Source of the DNA: Betaproteobacteria bacterium
GTDB taxonomy: Bacteria > Pseudomonadota > Gammaproteobacteria > Burkholderiales > Burkholderiaceae_C
Assembly: GCA_016704535.1 (NCBI GenBank)
Contig: JADIZZ010000003.1
Coordinates: forward strand, 124,001-188,000
Length of the DNA: 64,000 bases
Direction: 5' to 3'
Part shown: piece after piece, positions 1-9,076 of the stretch
Layout of the letters: the number at the start of each line of letters is the position of its first letter
Position numbering within the stretch: position 1 is the stretch's first letter
Notes under the pieces: generated by a model
Databases searched by the model: none
Told to the model about the DNA's origin: nothing
Seen by the model: the letters and a program-made list of their open reading frames with translations, nothing else
Program-made: the position numbers and the translations under genes

Positions 1-90
1 GTTGGCACGCGCGGCGTAGAGGGCGGCCGTGTAGCCGGCGGGGCCGGAACCGAGGATGAGGACGCGGGCGTGCTGGGTGGGTAGGGTCAT
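1..90 (-). CDS. trxB: Thioredoxin reductase, N-terminal fragment (cut by window edge)
   Basis: Only the first 30 codons are inside the window, read leftward from an ATG at 90. They encode a short leader followed by the FAD-binding dinucleotide fold GSGPAGYTAALYAARAN, which is the characteristic start of bacterial thioredoxin reductase (NADPH-dependent flavoprotein that reduces thioredoxin in the cytoplasm). The gene is divergent from the Crp-type regulator at 264. The position beside ftsK, lolA and rarA matches the order seen in many betaproteobacteria, which supports trxB over other members of the flavoprotein disulfide reductase family. The catalytic CxxC lies outside the window. Confidence 0.85.
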   Translation of the reverse strand, partial: MTLPTQHARVLILGSGPAGYTAALYAARAN

Positions 91-263
91 GGCAGGGGTT
101 TCCAAGAAGCGCAGGGCGTCGCGCCGAACCGACGAGTTGAATTTACTTAGGCGCGATGTGCTTTGGGCGCAAGGGAATGAATAGGCACAATAGTCGGATT
201 CTTGCAGACGGCCTTTCCGGCTGGCCTGACAAGTGGGATGAGACAACAAGAGGAGCCTTGCCG

Positions 264-932
264 ATGTCGATGCTGTCCAACCTGGACTTGATCCGCCGTG
301 TGCCCTTGTTCTCCATGCTCACTGCCGAGCAGGCGCAGGGTATTGCAGATGCCGTGGTCAAGCGCCGCTTCCGGCGCGGTGAGTTGGTGGTCGAACAGGG
401 CCGCAAGAGCAACTCGCTGTTCATCCTTCTCAACGGCCGTGCCCGTGTCCTGACGGCCGACACGCGCGGCCGCGAGGTCATCCTGGCGGTGCTCGAGTCG
501 GGCGATTACGTCGGCGAGATGAGCCTCATCGACAACGAGCCGCACAGTGCCACCGTGCGAGCCGAGATCCAGACCGACATGCTGGTGCTGGCCCGCGCCG
601 ACTTCGCGCGCTGTCTGCCCGAGAACAGCACGCTGAGCTACGGCATCCTGCGAGGCTTGGTCAAGCGCCTGCGCAACGCCGACCGCCAGATCGAGAGCCT
701 GGCGCTGCTGGATGTCTACGGCCGCGTCGCGCGCACGCTGCTCGACATGGCCGAAGAGATCGACGGCATCAAGATCATCCGCCACAAGGTCAGCCGTCAG
801 GACATGGCCAAGGTGGTGGGCGCCTCGCGCGAGATGGTCAGCCGCGTGATGAAGGATCTGGAAGAGCGTGGCGTCATCGAGACGCAGGAGAACGGCTCCG
901 TCGTCATCAAGGAACGGCTACCGCAGGACTGA
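264..932 (+). CDS. Crp/Fnr-family transcriptional regulator
   Basis: A 222-residue protein with an N-terminal cyclic-nucleotide-binding-type beta barrel (about residues 10-125), a long dimerisation helix and a C-terminal winged helix-turn-helix (about 165-215) with the recognition segment ASREMVSRVMKDLEERG. The S-R-E...SR pattern in the recognition helix is like that of Crp, so a TGTGA-type operator is plausible. There is no N-terminal cysteine cluster, so it is not an oxygen-sensing Fnr. The start at 264 is chosen because AGGAG (251-255) sits 8 bases upstream; an in-frame ATG at 156 lacks such a site and would add an unlikely leader. It is divergent from trxB. Effector and regulon cannot be told from sequence. 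Confidence 0.88.
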   Translation: MSMLSNLDLIRRVPLFSMLTAEQAQGIADAVVKRRFRRGELVVEQGRKSNSLFILLNGRARVLTADTRGREVILAVLESGDYVGEMSLIDNEPHSATVRAEIQTDMLVLARADFARCLPENSTLSYGILRGLVKRLRNADRQIESLALLDVYGRVARTLLDMAEEIDGIKIIRHKVSRQDMAKVVGASREMVSRVMKDLEERGVIETQENGSVVIKERLPQD

Positions 933-1028
933 CGCGTCACTTGTGGCGCAGACCCGGCTACAGGCCGGCCGCGCGTCGACTTGGCTTTGGCGCGTTGATC
1001 GGCTGAAGCCGCAGGCGCTTCCGCCACA

Positions 1029-3356
1029 ATGGTGCACATGACCTTTCCGCTCGGTTCGATTGGGGGCGATGGTGCTTCCGCGCTGGCCTCGCCCGACGCT
1101 GGCGCGATGCCGCGCTGGAAGCAGCAGGCCGCCTTGCTCCTGGGTGGGGTGGCCTGGATGCTCTTCGTCTTGGCGATGCTGACCCATCACGCTGGCGACG
1201 CCGCCTTCAGCACCTCGGGCACTGGCGACGCGATACGCAACAGGGCCGGCCTTGTGGGCGCGCGGCTTTCGGACATGGCGCTGTTCCTCTTTGGCTTCTC
1301 GGCCTGGTGGCTGGTGCCAGTGGCGGCGCGAGCCTGGTTGTCGACGTTGGCACGGGTGCTGCGCGGGCCTGCGGCCACACCCGCACCGCCGCGCTGGATG
1401 TTCTGGCTGGGGCTGGCACTGTTGCTGGCCGCCAGTTGCGCGCTGGAGTGGACGCGCCTGTACCGCTGGGAAGCGCAGTTGCCCGGCCACGCGGGCGGGG
1501 TGCTCGGCTACATGCTGGGGCCATGGTCGATGCACTGGCTGGGCTTTGCCGGGTCCGGCGTGCTCTGGATCGCGCTGCTGGTGACCGGCAGCGCGCTGGC
1601 GCTGCGCTTCTCCTGGCTGCATGTGGCCGATGCCATCGGTGCGGCGTTCGACCGCCTGCGCGAAAGCCGCCAGGACAAGCGCGAAGCCGAGGAAGATCGC
1701 CGCCTGGGTGAACTCGCGGCGCGCGAACGCGAGGCCGTGGTCGAGGAGCAGCGCATCGAGGTGCAGGAGCATGTGCCGCTGGTCATCGAGTCCGTGACGG
1801 CTGCGCTGCCGCCTTCACAACGTGTGGCCAAGGAACGCCAGAAGCCGCTCTTTGCCGAACTGGTCGACACCAAGCTGCCCCAGGTCGACCTGCTGGATGC
1901 CGTGAGCGGCCGCCAGGAAAGCACCGTCACGCCTGAGAGCATCGAGATGACCTCGCGGCTTATCGAGAAGAAGCTCAGGGACTTCGGCGTCGAGGTGCGC
2001 GTGGTGGCGGCCAGCCCTGGCCCGGTGATTACCCGCTACGAGATCGAGCCGGCCACTGGCGTGAAGGGTTCGCAGGTGGTGGGCCTGGCGCGAGACCTGG
2101 CGCGTTCGCTGTCGCTGGTGAGCATTCGCGTGGTGGAGGTGATCCCGGGCAAGAACTACATGGCGCTGGAACTGCCGAATGCCCGCAGGCAGACGATCAA
2201 GCTCAGCGAGATCCTGGGCTCCGACGTCTACAACGATTCGGCGTCGATGCTGACCATGGGCCTGGGCAAGGACATCATCGGCAAGCCCATCGTCGCCGAC
2301 CTGGCCAAGATGCCGCACTGCCTGGTGGCGGGCACCACGGGCTCGGGCAAGAGCGTGGGCATCAACGCGATGATCCTCAGCCTGCTCTACAAGGCAGAAG
2401 CACGCGACGTGCGGCTCATCCTCATCGACCCGAAGATGCTCGAGATGAGCGTCTACGAAGGCATCCCGCACCTGCTGGCGCCGGTGGTCACCGACATGAA
2501 GCAGGCGGCCAACGCGCTGAACTGGTGCGTCGGCGAGATGGAGCGCCGCTACAAGCTGATGAGCAAGCTGGGCGTGCGCAACCTGGCCGGCTACAACAAG
2601 AAGATCCACGAGGCGCACGAGCGTGGCGAAAAGCTGCCCAACCCCTTCAGCCTGACGCCCGATGAGCCCGAGCCGCTGGACCGCCTGCCGCACGTGGTGG
2701 TGGTGATCGACGAACTGGCCGACCTGATGATGGTGGTGGGCAAGAAGATCGAGGAACTCATCGCCCGGCTGGCGCAGAAGGCGCGCGCCTCGGGCATGCA
2801 CCTGATCCTGGCCACGCAGCGACCCAGTGTCGACGTCATCACCGGGCTCATCAAGGCCAACATCCCGACACGCATCAGTTTCCAGGTGAGCAGCAAGATC
2901 GACAGCCGCACCATCCTCGACCAGATGGGGGCCGAGGCGCTGCTGGGCATGGGCGACATGCTCTACATGGCCAGCGGCACCGGGCTGCCGGTGCGCGTGC
3001 ACGGCGCCTTCGTCAGCGACGAGGAAGTGCACCGCGTGGTCACCTACCTGAAGAGCCAGGGTGAACCCAACTACATCGAGGGCATCCTGGAAGGCGGCGT
3101 GCTCGAGGGCGAAGGCGATGCCGCCACGGCCGGCGGCGGTGCGGCCGGTGGCGGCGAAAGCGATGCGATGTACGACAACGCCGTTGCCGTGGTGCTGCAG
3201 CACAAGCGCGCGTCGATCTCGCTGGTGCAGCGGCATCTGCGCATCGGCTACAACCGCGCCGCACGATTGCTGGAACAAATGGAGCGGGCCGGACTCGTAT
3301 CCCCGATGGGACACAACGGCAACCGGGACATCATCGTCCCCAGGCGGGACGAATGA
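1029..3356 (+). CDS. ftsK: DNA translocase FtsK
   Basis: A 775-residue FtsK/SpoIIIE ATPase that pumps chromosome ends across the closing division septum and activates XerCD recombination at dif. Four hydrophobic segments occupy roughly residues 25-200, followed by a charged linker, the alpha/beta motor with Walker A GTTGSGKS at about residue 435 and a Walker B region VVVVIDELADL near 555. The C-terminal gamma winged-helix domain (about 705-775, RASISLVQRHLRIGYNRA) reads polar KOPS sequences. The linker is much shorter than in E. coli FtsK (1329 aa), as in many betaproteobacteria. A second in-frame ATG at 1038 is an equally possible start; neither has a clear ribosome site. The stop overlaps the lolA start. 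Confidence 0.96.
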   Translation: MVHMTFPLGSIGGDGASALASPDAGAMPRWKQQAALLLGGVAWMLFVLAMLTHHAGDAAFSTSGTGDAIRNRAGLVGARLSDMALFLFGFSAWWLVPVAARAWLSTLARVLRGPAATPAPPRWMFWLGLALLLAASCALEWTRLYRWEAQLPGHAGGVLGYMLGPWSMHWLGFAGSGVLWIALLVTGSALALRFSWLHVADAIGAAFDRLRESRQDKREAEEDRRLGELAAREREAVVEEQRIEVQEHVPLVIESVTAALPPSQRVAKERQKPLFAELVDTKLPQVDLLDAVSGRQESTVTPESIEMTSRLIEKKLRDFGVEVRVVAASPGPVITRYEIEPATGVKGSQVVGLARDLARSLSLVSIRVVEVIPGKNYMALELPNARRQTIKLSEILGSDVYNDSASMLTMGLGKDIIGKPIVADLAKMPHCLVAGTTGSGKSVGINAMILSLLYKAEARDVRLILIDPKMLEMSVYEGIPHLLAPVVTDMKQAANALNWCVGEMERRYKLMSKLGVRNLAGYNKKIHEAHERGEKLPNPFSLTPDEPEPLDRLPHVVVVIDELADLMMVVGKKIEELIARLAQKARASGMHLILATQRPSVDVITGLIKANIPTRISFQVSSKIDSRTILDQMGAEALLGMGDMLYMASGTGLPVRVHGAFVSDEEVHRVVTYLKSQGEPNYIEGILEGGVLEGEGDAATAGGGAAGGGESDAMYDNAVAVVLQHKRASISLVQRHLRIGYNRAARLLEQMERAGLVSPMGHNGNRDIIVPRRDE

Positions 3357-3970
3357 TGAGGCGATGGATCGGCGCGGCGCTGCTGGCCTCGGCCATGGCT
3401 CCGGCCGTCGCGCAAGCCGATGCCGTGGACACGCTGCGCGCGTTCGTACGCGAGGTGAAGACCGGCCGGGCCGACTTCACGCAGGTCGTCACCTCGGCCG
3501 ACGGTGCGCGCAAGAAGACGTCCAGTGGTCAGTTCGAGTTCCAGCGCCCGAACCGTTTCCGCTTCGCCTACACGAAGCCTTTCGAGCAGCTCATCGTGGC
3601 CGATGGCAGCAAGGTCTGGATCTTCGACGCCGACCTCAACCAGGCCAGTTCGCGTCGCGCCGCACAGGCCCTGGGCTCGACCCCGGCCGCGCTGCTGGCC
3701 GGCAGCTCGCTCGACGACGAGTTCGTGCTTTCGCCGCTGCCGGCGCGCGACGGGCTCGAGTGGGCGCTGGCCACTCCGAAGGCCAAGGACGGCCCGTTCC
3801 AGGCACTGCGCGTGGGCTTCAAGGGCAAGGCGCTGACTTCGGTGGAGATCACCGACAGCTTCGGTCAGCTTTCGGTGCTGGCCTTCAGCCGCTTCGAAGG
3901 CAACATTGCGGTCGATAACGAACGCTTTCGTTTCACGCCGCCGGCCGGCGCAGACATCATCGAGCAGTAG
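3353..3970 (+). CDS. lolA: Outer-membrane lipoprotein carrier protein LolA
   Basis: A 205-residue periplasmic chaperone that takes lipoproteins from LolCDE and carries them to LolB. A short signal peptide (MMRRWIGAALLASAMAPAVAQA) precedes the mature domain. The body carries LolA hallmarks: ADFTQVV, a GQFEFQRPNRFRFAY segment and the DADLNQ stretch. Length matches the family (about 200 aa). The ATG overlaps the ftsK stop by four bases (ATGA), so translation is probably coupled to ftsK. ftsK-lolA-rarA is a conserved order; here a small minus-strand gene separates lolA from rarA. Confidence 0.95.
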   Translation: MMRRWIGAALLASAMAPAVAQADAVDTLRAFVREVKTGRADFTQVVTSADGARKKTSSGQFEFQRPNRFRFAYTKPFEQLIVADGSKVWIFDADLNQASSRRAAQALGSTPAALLAGSSLDDEFVLSPLPARDGLEWALATPKAKDGPFQALRVGFKGKALTSVEITDSFGQLSVLAFSRFEGNIAVDNERFRFTPPAGADIIEQ

Positions 3971-4007
3971 GCGGTGGCCTTCCACCGGGCCGGCCTGCGC
4001 GGACTGT

Positions 4008-4688
4008 TCAGAACTCCAGTTTGGCGCCCAGGGTCACAACGCGTACGCGGGGCTCGTCGAACTGCCAGGCCAGCGTCGCGTTGATGCTGAAGCGACGGCC
4101 GAGCCCGAAACCGACGCCTGCCGATACACCAGGCCGATTGCGGTCGTCGCCAAAGACATCGGCCGCCAGCGTGACGGTGTCGATGTGCTCGATGCCCAGC
4201 GACCACAGCGTGCTGCCCTGGCGCGCGCTGCGGCTGTAGCTGTGGCCCAGGTTGGCGTGGACGAGCAGGTCCGGTGCCAACTCACGCGTGTAGAGGCCAA
4301 CGAGGTCGAGAGCCTCCGAGCGCCAGCCGCTGCCCGGCGCCTTCACGGTCTCGACCGCGTAGGCCAGGCCCCACCCAGCGCGGCCAGGCTCGGGCGCGAC
4401 GAAGGTGGTCTTTCCCGACAGGCGCAATGCCTGCTCGCGGCTGCCGTCGAAGCGGGTCTGTGTGTGGATCAGAGCAGCCTGTGACTCGGCGCCCACGCCG
4501 CAGCCCAGGATTGCCGTCGTGCTGCGCAAGGTGGGCAGGCTGCTGGCACGCTCGCGTGCTTCGGCGGCTTCCAGTTCGCAGTCGCCCGGTGCCAGGCTGT
4601 CCGCGGTTTCGGTGACCAGTGGCGCGCCGGCCAGTGCCGGGCCGGTCAAGGTCAGGGCAGTAGTCAGGATCAGCGTCGTCTTGCGCAT
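4008..4688 (-). CDS. Hypothetical secreted protein, probable outer-membrane beta-barrel
   Basis: A 226-residue protein I do not recognise by family. It starts with a clear signal peptide (MRKTTLILTTALTLTGPALA, cleavage near residue 20) and ends in a run of alternating amphipathic strands finishing KLEF; a C-terminal phenylalanine after beta strands is the usual BAM recognition signal of outer-membrane barrels. The mature N-terminus contains two cysteines (CELEAAEARE and ILGCGVG). The start at 4688 is preferred because it opens the signal peptide; the frame stays open further upstream into the rarA region. It lies between lolA and rarA on the opposite strand, interrupting an otherwise conserved order. 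No function is proposed. Confidence 0.7.
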   Translation of the reverse strand: MRKTTLILTTALTLTGPALAGAPLVTETADSLAPGDCELEAAEARERASSLPTLRSTTAILGCGVGAESQAALIHTQTRFDGSREQALRLSGKTTFVAPEPGRAGWGLAYAVETVKAPGSGWRSEALDLVGLYTRELAPDLLVHANLGHSYSRSARQGSTLWSLGIEHIDTVTLAADVFGDDRNRPGVSAGVGFGLGRRFSINATLAWQFDEPRVRVVTLGAKLEF

Positions 4689-4753
4689 CGGGGTGCTGGG
4701 TGGCCTGAAAAAGCGTCCATTCTCTGCCACTGGTGCGCGGTGACAATCGCGAC

Positions 4754-6076
4754 ATGCCGACCCAAGACGCTCTGTTTGTCGACGACACGCCGGCCGTCGT
4801 GGGCAGCGTGCCGCTGGCCGAGCGCCTACGGCCATGCCATCTGGATGAAGTTGTCGGCCAGCGCCACCTGCTCGAAGCCGGTCGGCCGCTGCGCGTGGCC
4901 TTCGAGACGGGCCGGCTGCCGTCGATGATCCTCTGGGGCCCGCCGGGTGTGGGCAAGACGACTCTGGCCCGCCTGCTGGCCGGTGCCACCGGCGCACACT
5001 TCATCGTGCTGTCGGCGGTCCTGGCGGGCGTGAAGGACATCCGCGACGCCGTCGAACAGGCCACGGTGCAGCGGCGGGCCGGCCATGCCACGGTGGTCTT
5101 CGTCGACGAGGTGCACCGCTTCAACAAGGCGCAGCAGGACGCGTTCCTGCCGCACGTCGAAGCAGGGCTGTTCAGCTTCATCGGCGCCACCACCGAGAAC
5201 CCGTCCTTCGAGGTCAACTCGGCGCTGCTGTCGCGCGCCACGGTGCACGTGCTCAAGCCGCTGGATGAGGCCGATCTGAGCGAACTCATCCGCCGCGCGG
5301 CCCGGCTGTTGGCCGCTCCGCCGCTCACCCCCGGTGCACAAGAGCGATTGGTCGCCCACGCCGACGGCGACGCGCGCCGGTTGCTCAACGCCTACGAAAA
5401 CCTGGTTGCCGCGCATACCGGTGCGGCCGAGCTCGACGAGGCGCGGCTGGAGACGACGCTGGGCGAACTGCTGCGCCGCGGCGACAAGGGTGGTGATGTC
5501 TACTACGACACCATCTCGGCGCTGCACAAGAGCGTGCGCGGCAGCGACCCCGACGCAGCGCTGTACTGGCTGGCGCGCCTGCTCGACGCCGGCATGGACC
5601 CGCGTTATGCGGCGCGCCGTCTCATCCGCATGGCCTCCGAGGACATCGGCCTGGCCGACCCGCGTGCACTGAGGCTGGCGCTGGACGCGGCCGAGGTCTA
5701 CGAACGCCTGGGCTCGCCCGAGGGCGAACTGGCGCTGGCCGAGGCCGTCACCTACCTGGCCGTGGCGCCGAAGAGCAATGCGGTCTACAAGGCCTGGAAC
5801 GCGGTGCGCGACCTGGTGAAGACGGACGGCACCCGTCCCGTGCCCATGCACCTGCGCAACGCGCCGACCAAACTGATGCAGGGCCTGGGCCACGGCGCCG
5901 GCTACCGCTACGCGCACGACGAAGCGCAGGGCTACGCGGCCGGCGAACGCTACCTGCCTGACGGCCTGCCGGCGCGGCGCCTTTACGAACCCGTGGCCCG
6001 TGGCCTGGAAGGACGCATCGGCGAGCGTCTGGCCGAACTGCGCGCGCTGGACGAGGCGGCTAACAAGAGGCGCTGA
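4754..6076 (+). CDS. rarA: Replication-associated recombination protein A (MgsA/RarA AAA+ ATPase)
   Basis: A 440-residue clamp-loader-like AAA+ ATPase that acts at stalled replication forks. It has Walker A GPPGVGKT (62-69), Walker B with DEVHRFNKAQQDAFLPHVE and the family signature GATTENPSFEVNSALLSRA, followed by the lid and the C-terminal tetramerisation domain (PKSNAVYKAWNAVR and the conserved HLRNAPTKLMQGLGHG motif). The ATG at 4754 gives the normal N-terminus (...PLAERLRP); an ATG at 4733 would add seven residues. It is transcribed away from the small secreted protein at 4008-4688, and the 65-base gap must contain both promoters. Confidence 0.95.
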   Translation: MPTQDALFVDDTPAVVGSVPLAERLRPCHLDEVVGQRHLLEAGRPLRVAFETGRLPSMILWGPPGVGKTTLARLLAGATGAHFIVLSAVLAGVKDIRDAVEQATVQRRAGHATVVFVDEVHRFNKAQQDAFLPHVEAGLFSFIGATTENPSFEVNSALLSRATVHVLKPLDEADLSELIRRAARLLAAPPLTPGAQERLVAHADGDARRLLNAYENLVAAHTGAAELDEARLETTLGELLRRGDKGGDVYYDTISALHKSVRGSDPDAALYWLARLLDAGMDPRYAARRLIRMASEDIGLADPRALRLALDAAEVYERLGSPEGELALAEAVTYLAVAPKSNAVYKAWNAVRDLVKTDGTRPVPMHLRNAPTKLMQGLGHGAGYRYAHDEAQGYAAGERYLPDGLPARRLYEPVARGLEGRIGERLAELRALDEAANKRR

Positions 6077-6260
6077 CCGGTCCTGCGCACTGCAGATTCT
6101 GCGCCTGTCGAGGGGGTAACTCCCGCTCGGTTCGCCGGAAGACGCCACCTAGAATGCCTTCGCAGTCCGGGCTCATCGAGTGTGCCGACGCTGGCGCGGC
6201 CGGCTTCTTGCATGTGTCCCGCCATGCCGCGACGGCCGCGGCCACCGGAGTCCTCTCTCG

Positions 6261-7184
6261 ATGGAAACCTTCTTCCAGCAGATCATCAACGGCCTGGTGC
6301 TCGGCGCGATGTACGCGCTGGTGGCGCTGGGCTACACCATGGTCTACGGCATCATCAACCTCATCAACTTCGCTCACGGCGAGGTGCTGATGGTGGGCGC
6401 GCTCACCAGCTGGACCATTGTCTCGACGCTGGCCGATTCGGGCCTGCCGGGCTGGCTGATCATGCTCATCTCGCTGGTCTGCGCGATCATCGTCTGCGCG
6501 ACGCTGAACTTCACCATCGAGAAACTCGCCTACCGGCCCTTGCGAAGCGCACCTCGCCTGGCGCCGCTGATCACCGCGATGGGTATGAGCCTGCTGCTGC
6601 AGACGCTGGCGATGATCATCTGGAAGCCCAACCCCAAGCCCTACCCCTTGCTGCTGCCCACCGAGCCCATCAATCTCGGCGGGCCGGTCATCACCGTCAC
6701 GCAATGCCTCATCCTCGGCGTCACGGCGGTGATGCTGGCAGGGCTGATGTTCCTCGTGAACCGCACCAAGCTGGGCCGCGCGATGCGTGCCACGGCCGAG
6801 AACCCGCGGGTGGCCGCGCTGATGGGTGTGAAGCCCGACATGGTGATCAGCGCCACCTTCATCATCGGCGCCGCGCTGGCTGCAGTGGCCGGCGTGATGT
6901 GGGCAGCCAACTACGGCACCGTGCAGCACAGCATGGGCTTCCTGCCGGGCCTCAAAGCCTTCACCGCCGCCGTGCTGGGTGGCATCGGCAACCTCGCCGG
7001 CGCCGTCGTTGGTGGGCTGGTGCTGGGGCTCGTGGAGGCGCTGGGCGCGGGCTACCTGGGTGCGCTCACTGGCGGCGTGCTGGGCAGCCACTACGCCGAC
7101 ATCTTCGCTTTCGTCGCGCTCATCCTCGTGCTGACCTTGCGGCCCTCGGGCTTGCTGGGCGAGCGTGTCGCGGACCGGGCCTGA
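6261..7184 (+). CDS. livH: Branched-chain amino-acid ABC transporter, permease LivH
   Basis: A 307-residue inner-membrane permease of the LivH family with about eight hydrophobic helices. The opening QIINGLVLGAMYALVALGYTMVYG followed by INFAHGEVLM is diagnostic (key residues at about 8-47), as is the cytoplasmic loop GRAMRATAENPRVAALMGV. It is the first gene of a livHMGF operon; livM begins 13 bases after its stop. GGAG at 6247-6250 supports the chosen ATG over in-frame codons at 6180. The 184 bases between rarA and livH should contain the operon promoter, but I see no convincing sigma-70 hexamers there. Confidence 0.94.
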   Translation: METFFQQIINGLVLGAMYALVALGYTMVYGIINLINFAHGEVLMVGALTSWTIVSTLADSGLPGWLIMLISLVCAIIVCATLNFTIEKLAYRPLRSAPRLAPLITAMGMSLLLQTLAMIIWKPNPKPYPLLLPTEPINLGGPVITVTQCLILGVTAVMLAGLMFLVNRTKLGRAMRATAENPRVAALMGVKPDMVISATFIIGAALAAVAGVMWAANYGTVQHSMGFLPGLKAFTAAVLGGIGNLAGAVVGGLVLGLVEALGAGYLGALTGGVLGSHYADIFAFVALILVLTLRPSGLLGERVADRA

Positions 7185-7197
7185 GGAGGCGGCCACG

Positions 7198-8277
7198 ATG
7201 AACAAGAAGATCCTCGTTTTCGTGATCGCCGCGCTGGCTCTGCTGGCGCTGCCGCTGGTGGCTCAGCACTTCGGCCAGGGCTGGGTCCGCATCCTGTCGC
7301 TGTCGTTGCTGTACGTGCTGCTGGCGCTGGGCCTGAACATCGTGGTCGGTTATGCCGGCCTGCTCGACCTGGGCTACGTGGCCTTCTACGCGGTCGGCGC
7401 CTACATGTACGCGCTGCTGGCGAGCCCGCACCTGTGGGAGAACTTCGCATGGATCGCCCAGTTGCTGCCCAACGGCATGCACACACCGGTATGGGCGGTG
7501 ATCCCGCTGGCGGCCGGCCTGGCGGCCATAGCCGGCGTGTTGCTGGGCATGCCGGTGCTGAAGCTGCGCGGTGACTACCTGGCCATCGTCACCCTGGGCT
7601 TCGGCGAGATCATCCGCGTGTTCATGAACAACCTCGAGCACCCGGTGAACATCACCAACGGGCCTCGGGGCCTGGACCGCATCGACTCGATGAATCTCTT
7701 CGGCTTCAGCTTCGGCCAGGCCATCGAGATCGGCAGCTACCGCATCAGTTCGGTGGTGCTGTACTACTACCTCTTCCTGCTGCTGGTGGTGTTCAGCGTC
7801 GTGATCTGCCACCGGCTGGAAACCAGTCGCATCGGCCGCGCCTGGATGGCCATCCGCGAGGACGAGATCGCCGCCAAGGCGATGGGCATCAACACGCGCA
7901 ACATGAAGCTGCTGGCCTTCGGCATGGGCGCCACCTTTGGCGGCGTCTCGGGCTCGATGTTCGCGGCCTTCCAGGGTTTCGTCTCGCCCGAGAGCTTCAG
8001 CTTGCAGGAAAGCGTGCTCATCGTGGCCATGGTCGTGCTCGGAGGCATGGGCCACCTGCCCGGAGTCATCCTGGGTGCGGTGATGCTGGCGGCCTTGCCC
8101 GAGGTGCTGCGCTACGTGGCCGGGCCGCTGCAGCAGATGTCGGGCGGGCGGCTCGACGCCTCCATCCTGCGCCAGCTGCTCATCGCGGTGGCGATGATCG
8201 CCATCATGCTGTTGCGGCCACGCGGGCTGTGGCCGGCGCGCGAACACGGCAAGGCCGTGCCACGCCCCGTGAGCTGA
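7198..8277 (+). CDS. livM: Branched-chain amino-acid ABC transporter, permease LivM
   Basis: A 359-residue permease, partner of LivH. It starts with a hydrophobic helix (MNKKILVFVIAALALLALPL) and carries the LivM signatures GLNIVVGYAGLLDLGYVAFYAVGAY (split motif, about residues 42-66), LRGDYLAIVTLGFGEIIR and GRAWMAIREDEIAAKAMGIN, the last being the loop that contacts the ATPases. The ATG at 7198 has GAGG upstream at 7184-7187. livG follows 14 bases after the stop. Confidence 0.94.
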   Translation: MNKKILVFVIAALALLALPLVAQHFGQGWVRILSLSLLYVLLALGLNIVVGYAGLLDLGYVAFYAVGAYMYALLASPHLWENFAWIAQLLPNGMHTPVWAVIPLAAGLAAIAGVLLGMPVLKLRGDYLAIVTLGFGEIIRVFMNNLEHPVNITNGPRGLDRIDSMNLFGFSFGQAIEIGSYRISSVVLYYYLFLLLVVFSVVICHRLETSRIGRAWMAIREDEIAAKAMGINTRNMKLLAFGMGATFGGVSGSMFAAFQGFVSPESFSLQESVLIVAMVVLGGMGHLPGVILGAVMLAALPEVLRYVAGPLQQMSGGRLDASILRQLLIAVAMIAIMLLRPRGLWPAREHGKAVPRPVS

Positions 8278-8291
8278 ACGAGGGCATCTTC

Positions 8292-9062
8292 ATGGGATCA
8301 CCCGTACTCAAGGTTCAGGGCGTCAGCAAACGCTTCGGCGGCCTGCAGGCGCTGTCCGACGTCGGCATCACCATCGAGGCCGGCCAGGTCTACGGCCTGA
8401 TCGGCCCCAATGGCGCCGGCAAGACGACTTTCTTCAACGTCATCACCGGCCTCTACCTCCCTGACTCGGGCAGCTTCGAGCTCGGCGGCGCGCCCTACAA
8501 GCCCAGTGCCGTGCACGAGGTGGCCAAGGCCGGCATCGCGCGCACCTTCCAGAACATCCGTCTCTTTGCCGAGATGACGGCGCTGGAAAACGTGATGGTC
8601 GGCCGCCACGTGCGCACCCACTCGGGCCTGGGCGGCGCCATCTTCCGCACCGCGCGCTTCAAGGCCGAGGAGGCCGGCATCGCGCACCGCGCGCAGGAAC
8701 TGCTGGACTACGTGGGTATCGGCAAGTACACGGAGTTCAAGGCGCGCACGCTGAGCTACGGCGACCAGCGCCGGCTGGAAATCGCGCGCGCGCTGGCCAC
8801 CGACCCGAAGCTCATCGCGCTGGACGAACCCGCCGCCGGCATGAACGCCACCGAGAAAGTGGTGCTGCGCGAACTGATCGACCGCATCCGCAAGGACGGC
8901 CGCACCATCCTGCTGATCGAACACGACGTGAAGCTCGTGATGGGCCTGTGCGACCGCGTGACGGTGCTCGACTACGGCAAGCAGATCGCCGAAGGCAACC
9001 CGGCCGAGGTGCAGAAGAACGAGAAGGTGATCGAGGCCTACCTCGGCGCCTCGGCACACTGA
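8292..9062 (+). CDS. livG: Branched-chain amino-acid ABC transporter, ATP-binding protein LivG
   Basis: A 256-residue ATPase. Walker A GPNGAGKT is at residues 38-45, the Q-loop in ARTFQNIRLFAEMTALENVMVG, the ABC signature LSYGDQRRLEIARAL near 155 and Walker B LIALDEPAAGMNATE. The GARTFQNIRLF stretch and the C-terminal IAEGNPAEVQKNEKVIEAYLG are typical of LivG. GAGGG at 8280-8284 supports the ATG at 8292. livF follows after a 14-base gap. Confidence 0.94.
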   Translation: MGSPVLKVQGVSKRFGGLQALSDVGITIEAGQVYGLIGPNGAGKTTFFNVITGLYLPDSGSFELGGAPYKPSAVHEVAKAGIARTFQNIRLFAEMTALENVMVGRHVRTHSGLGGAIFRTARFKAEEAGIAHRAQELLDYVGIGKYTEFKARTLSYGDQRRLEIARALATDPKLIALDEPAAGMNATEKVVLRELIDRIRKDGRTILLIEHDVKLVMGLCDRVTVLDYGKQIAEGNPAEVQKNEKVIEAYLGASAH

Positions 9063-9076
9063 GGGGCTCAGGCGAG

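Noticed and set aside
91..263. Fnr-type or Crp-type operator between trxB and the regulator
   Set aside because: TTGAATTTACTTAG is the nearest match to an Fnr box and fails in the second half-site; no TGTGA-N6-TCACA pair is present.
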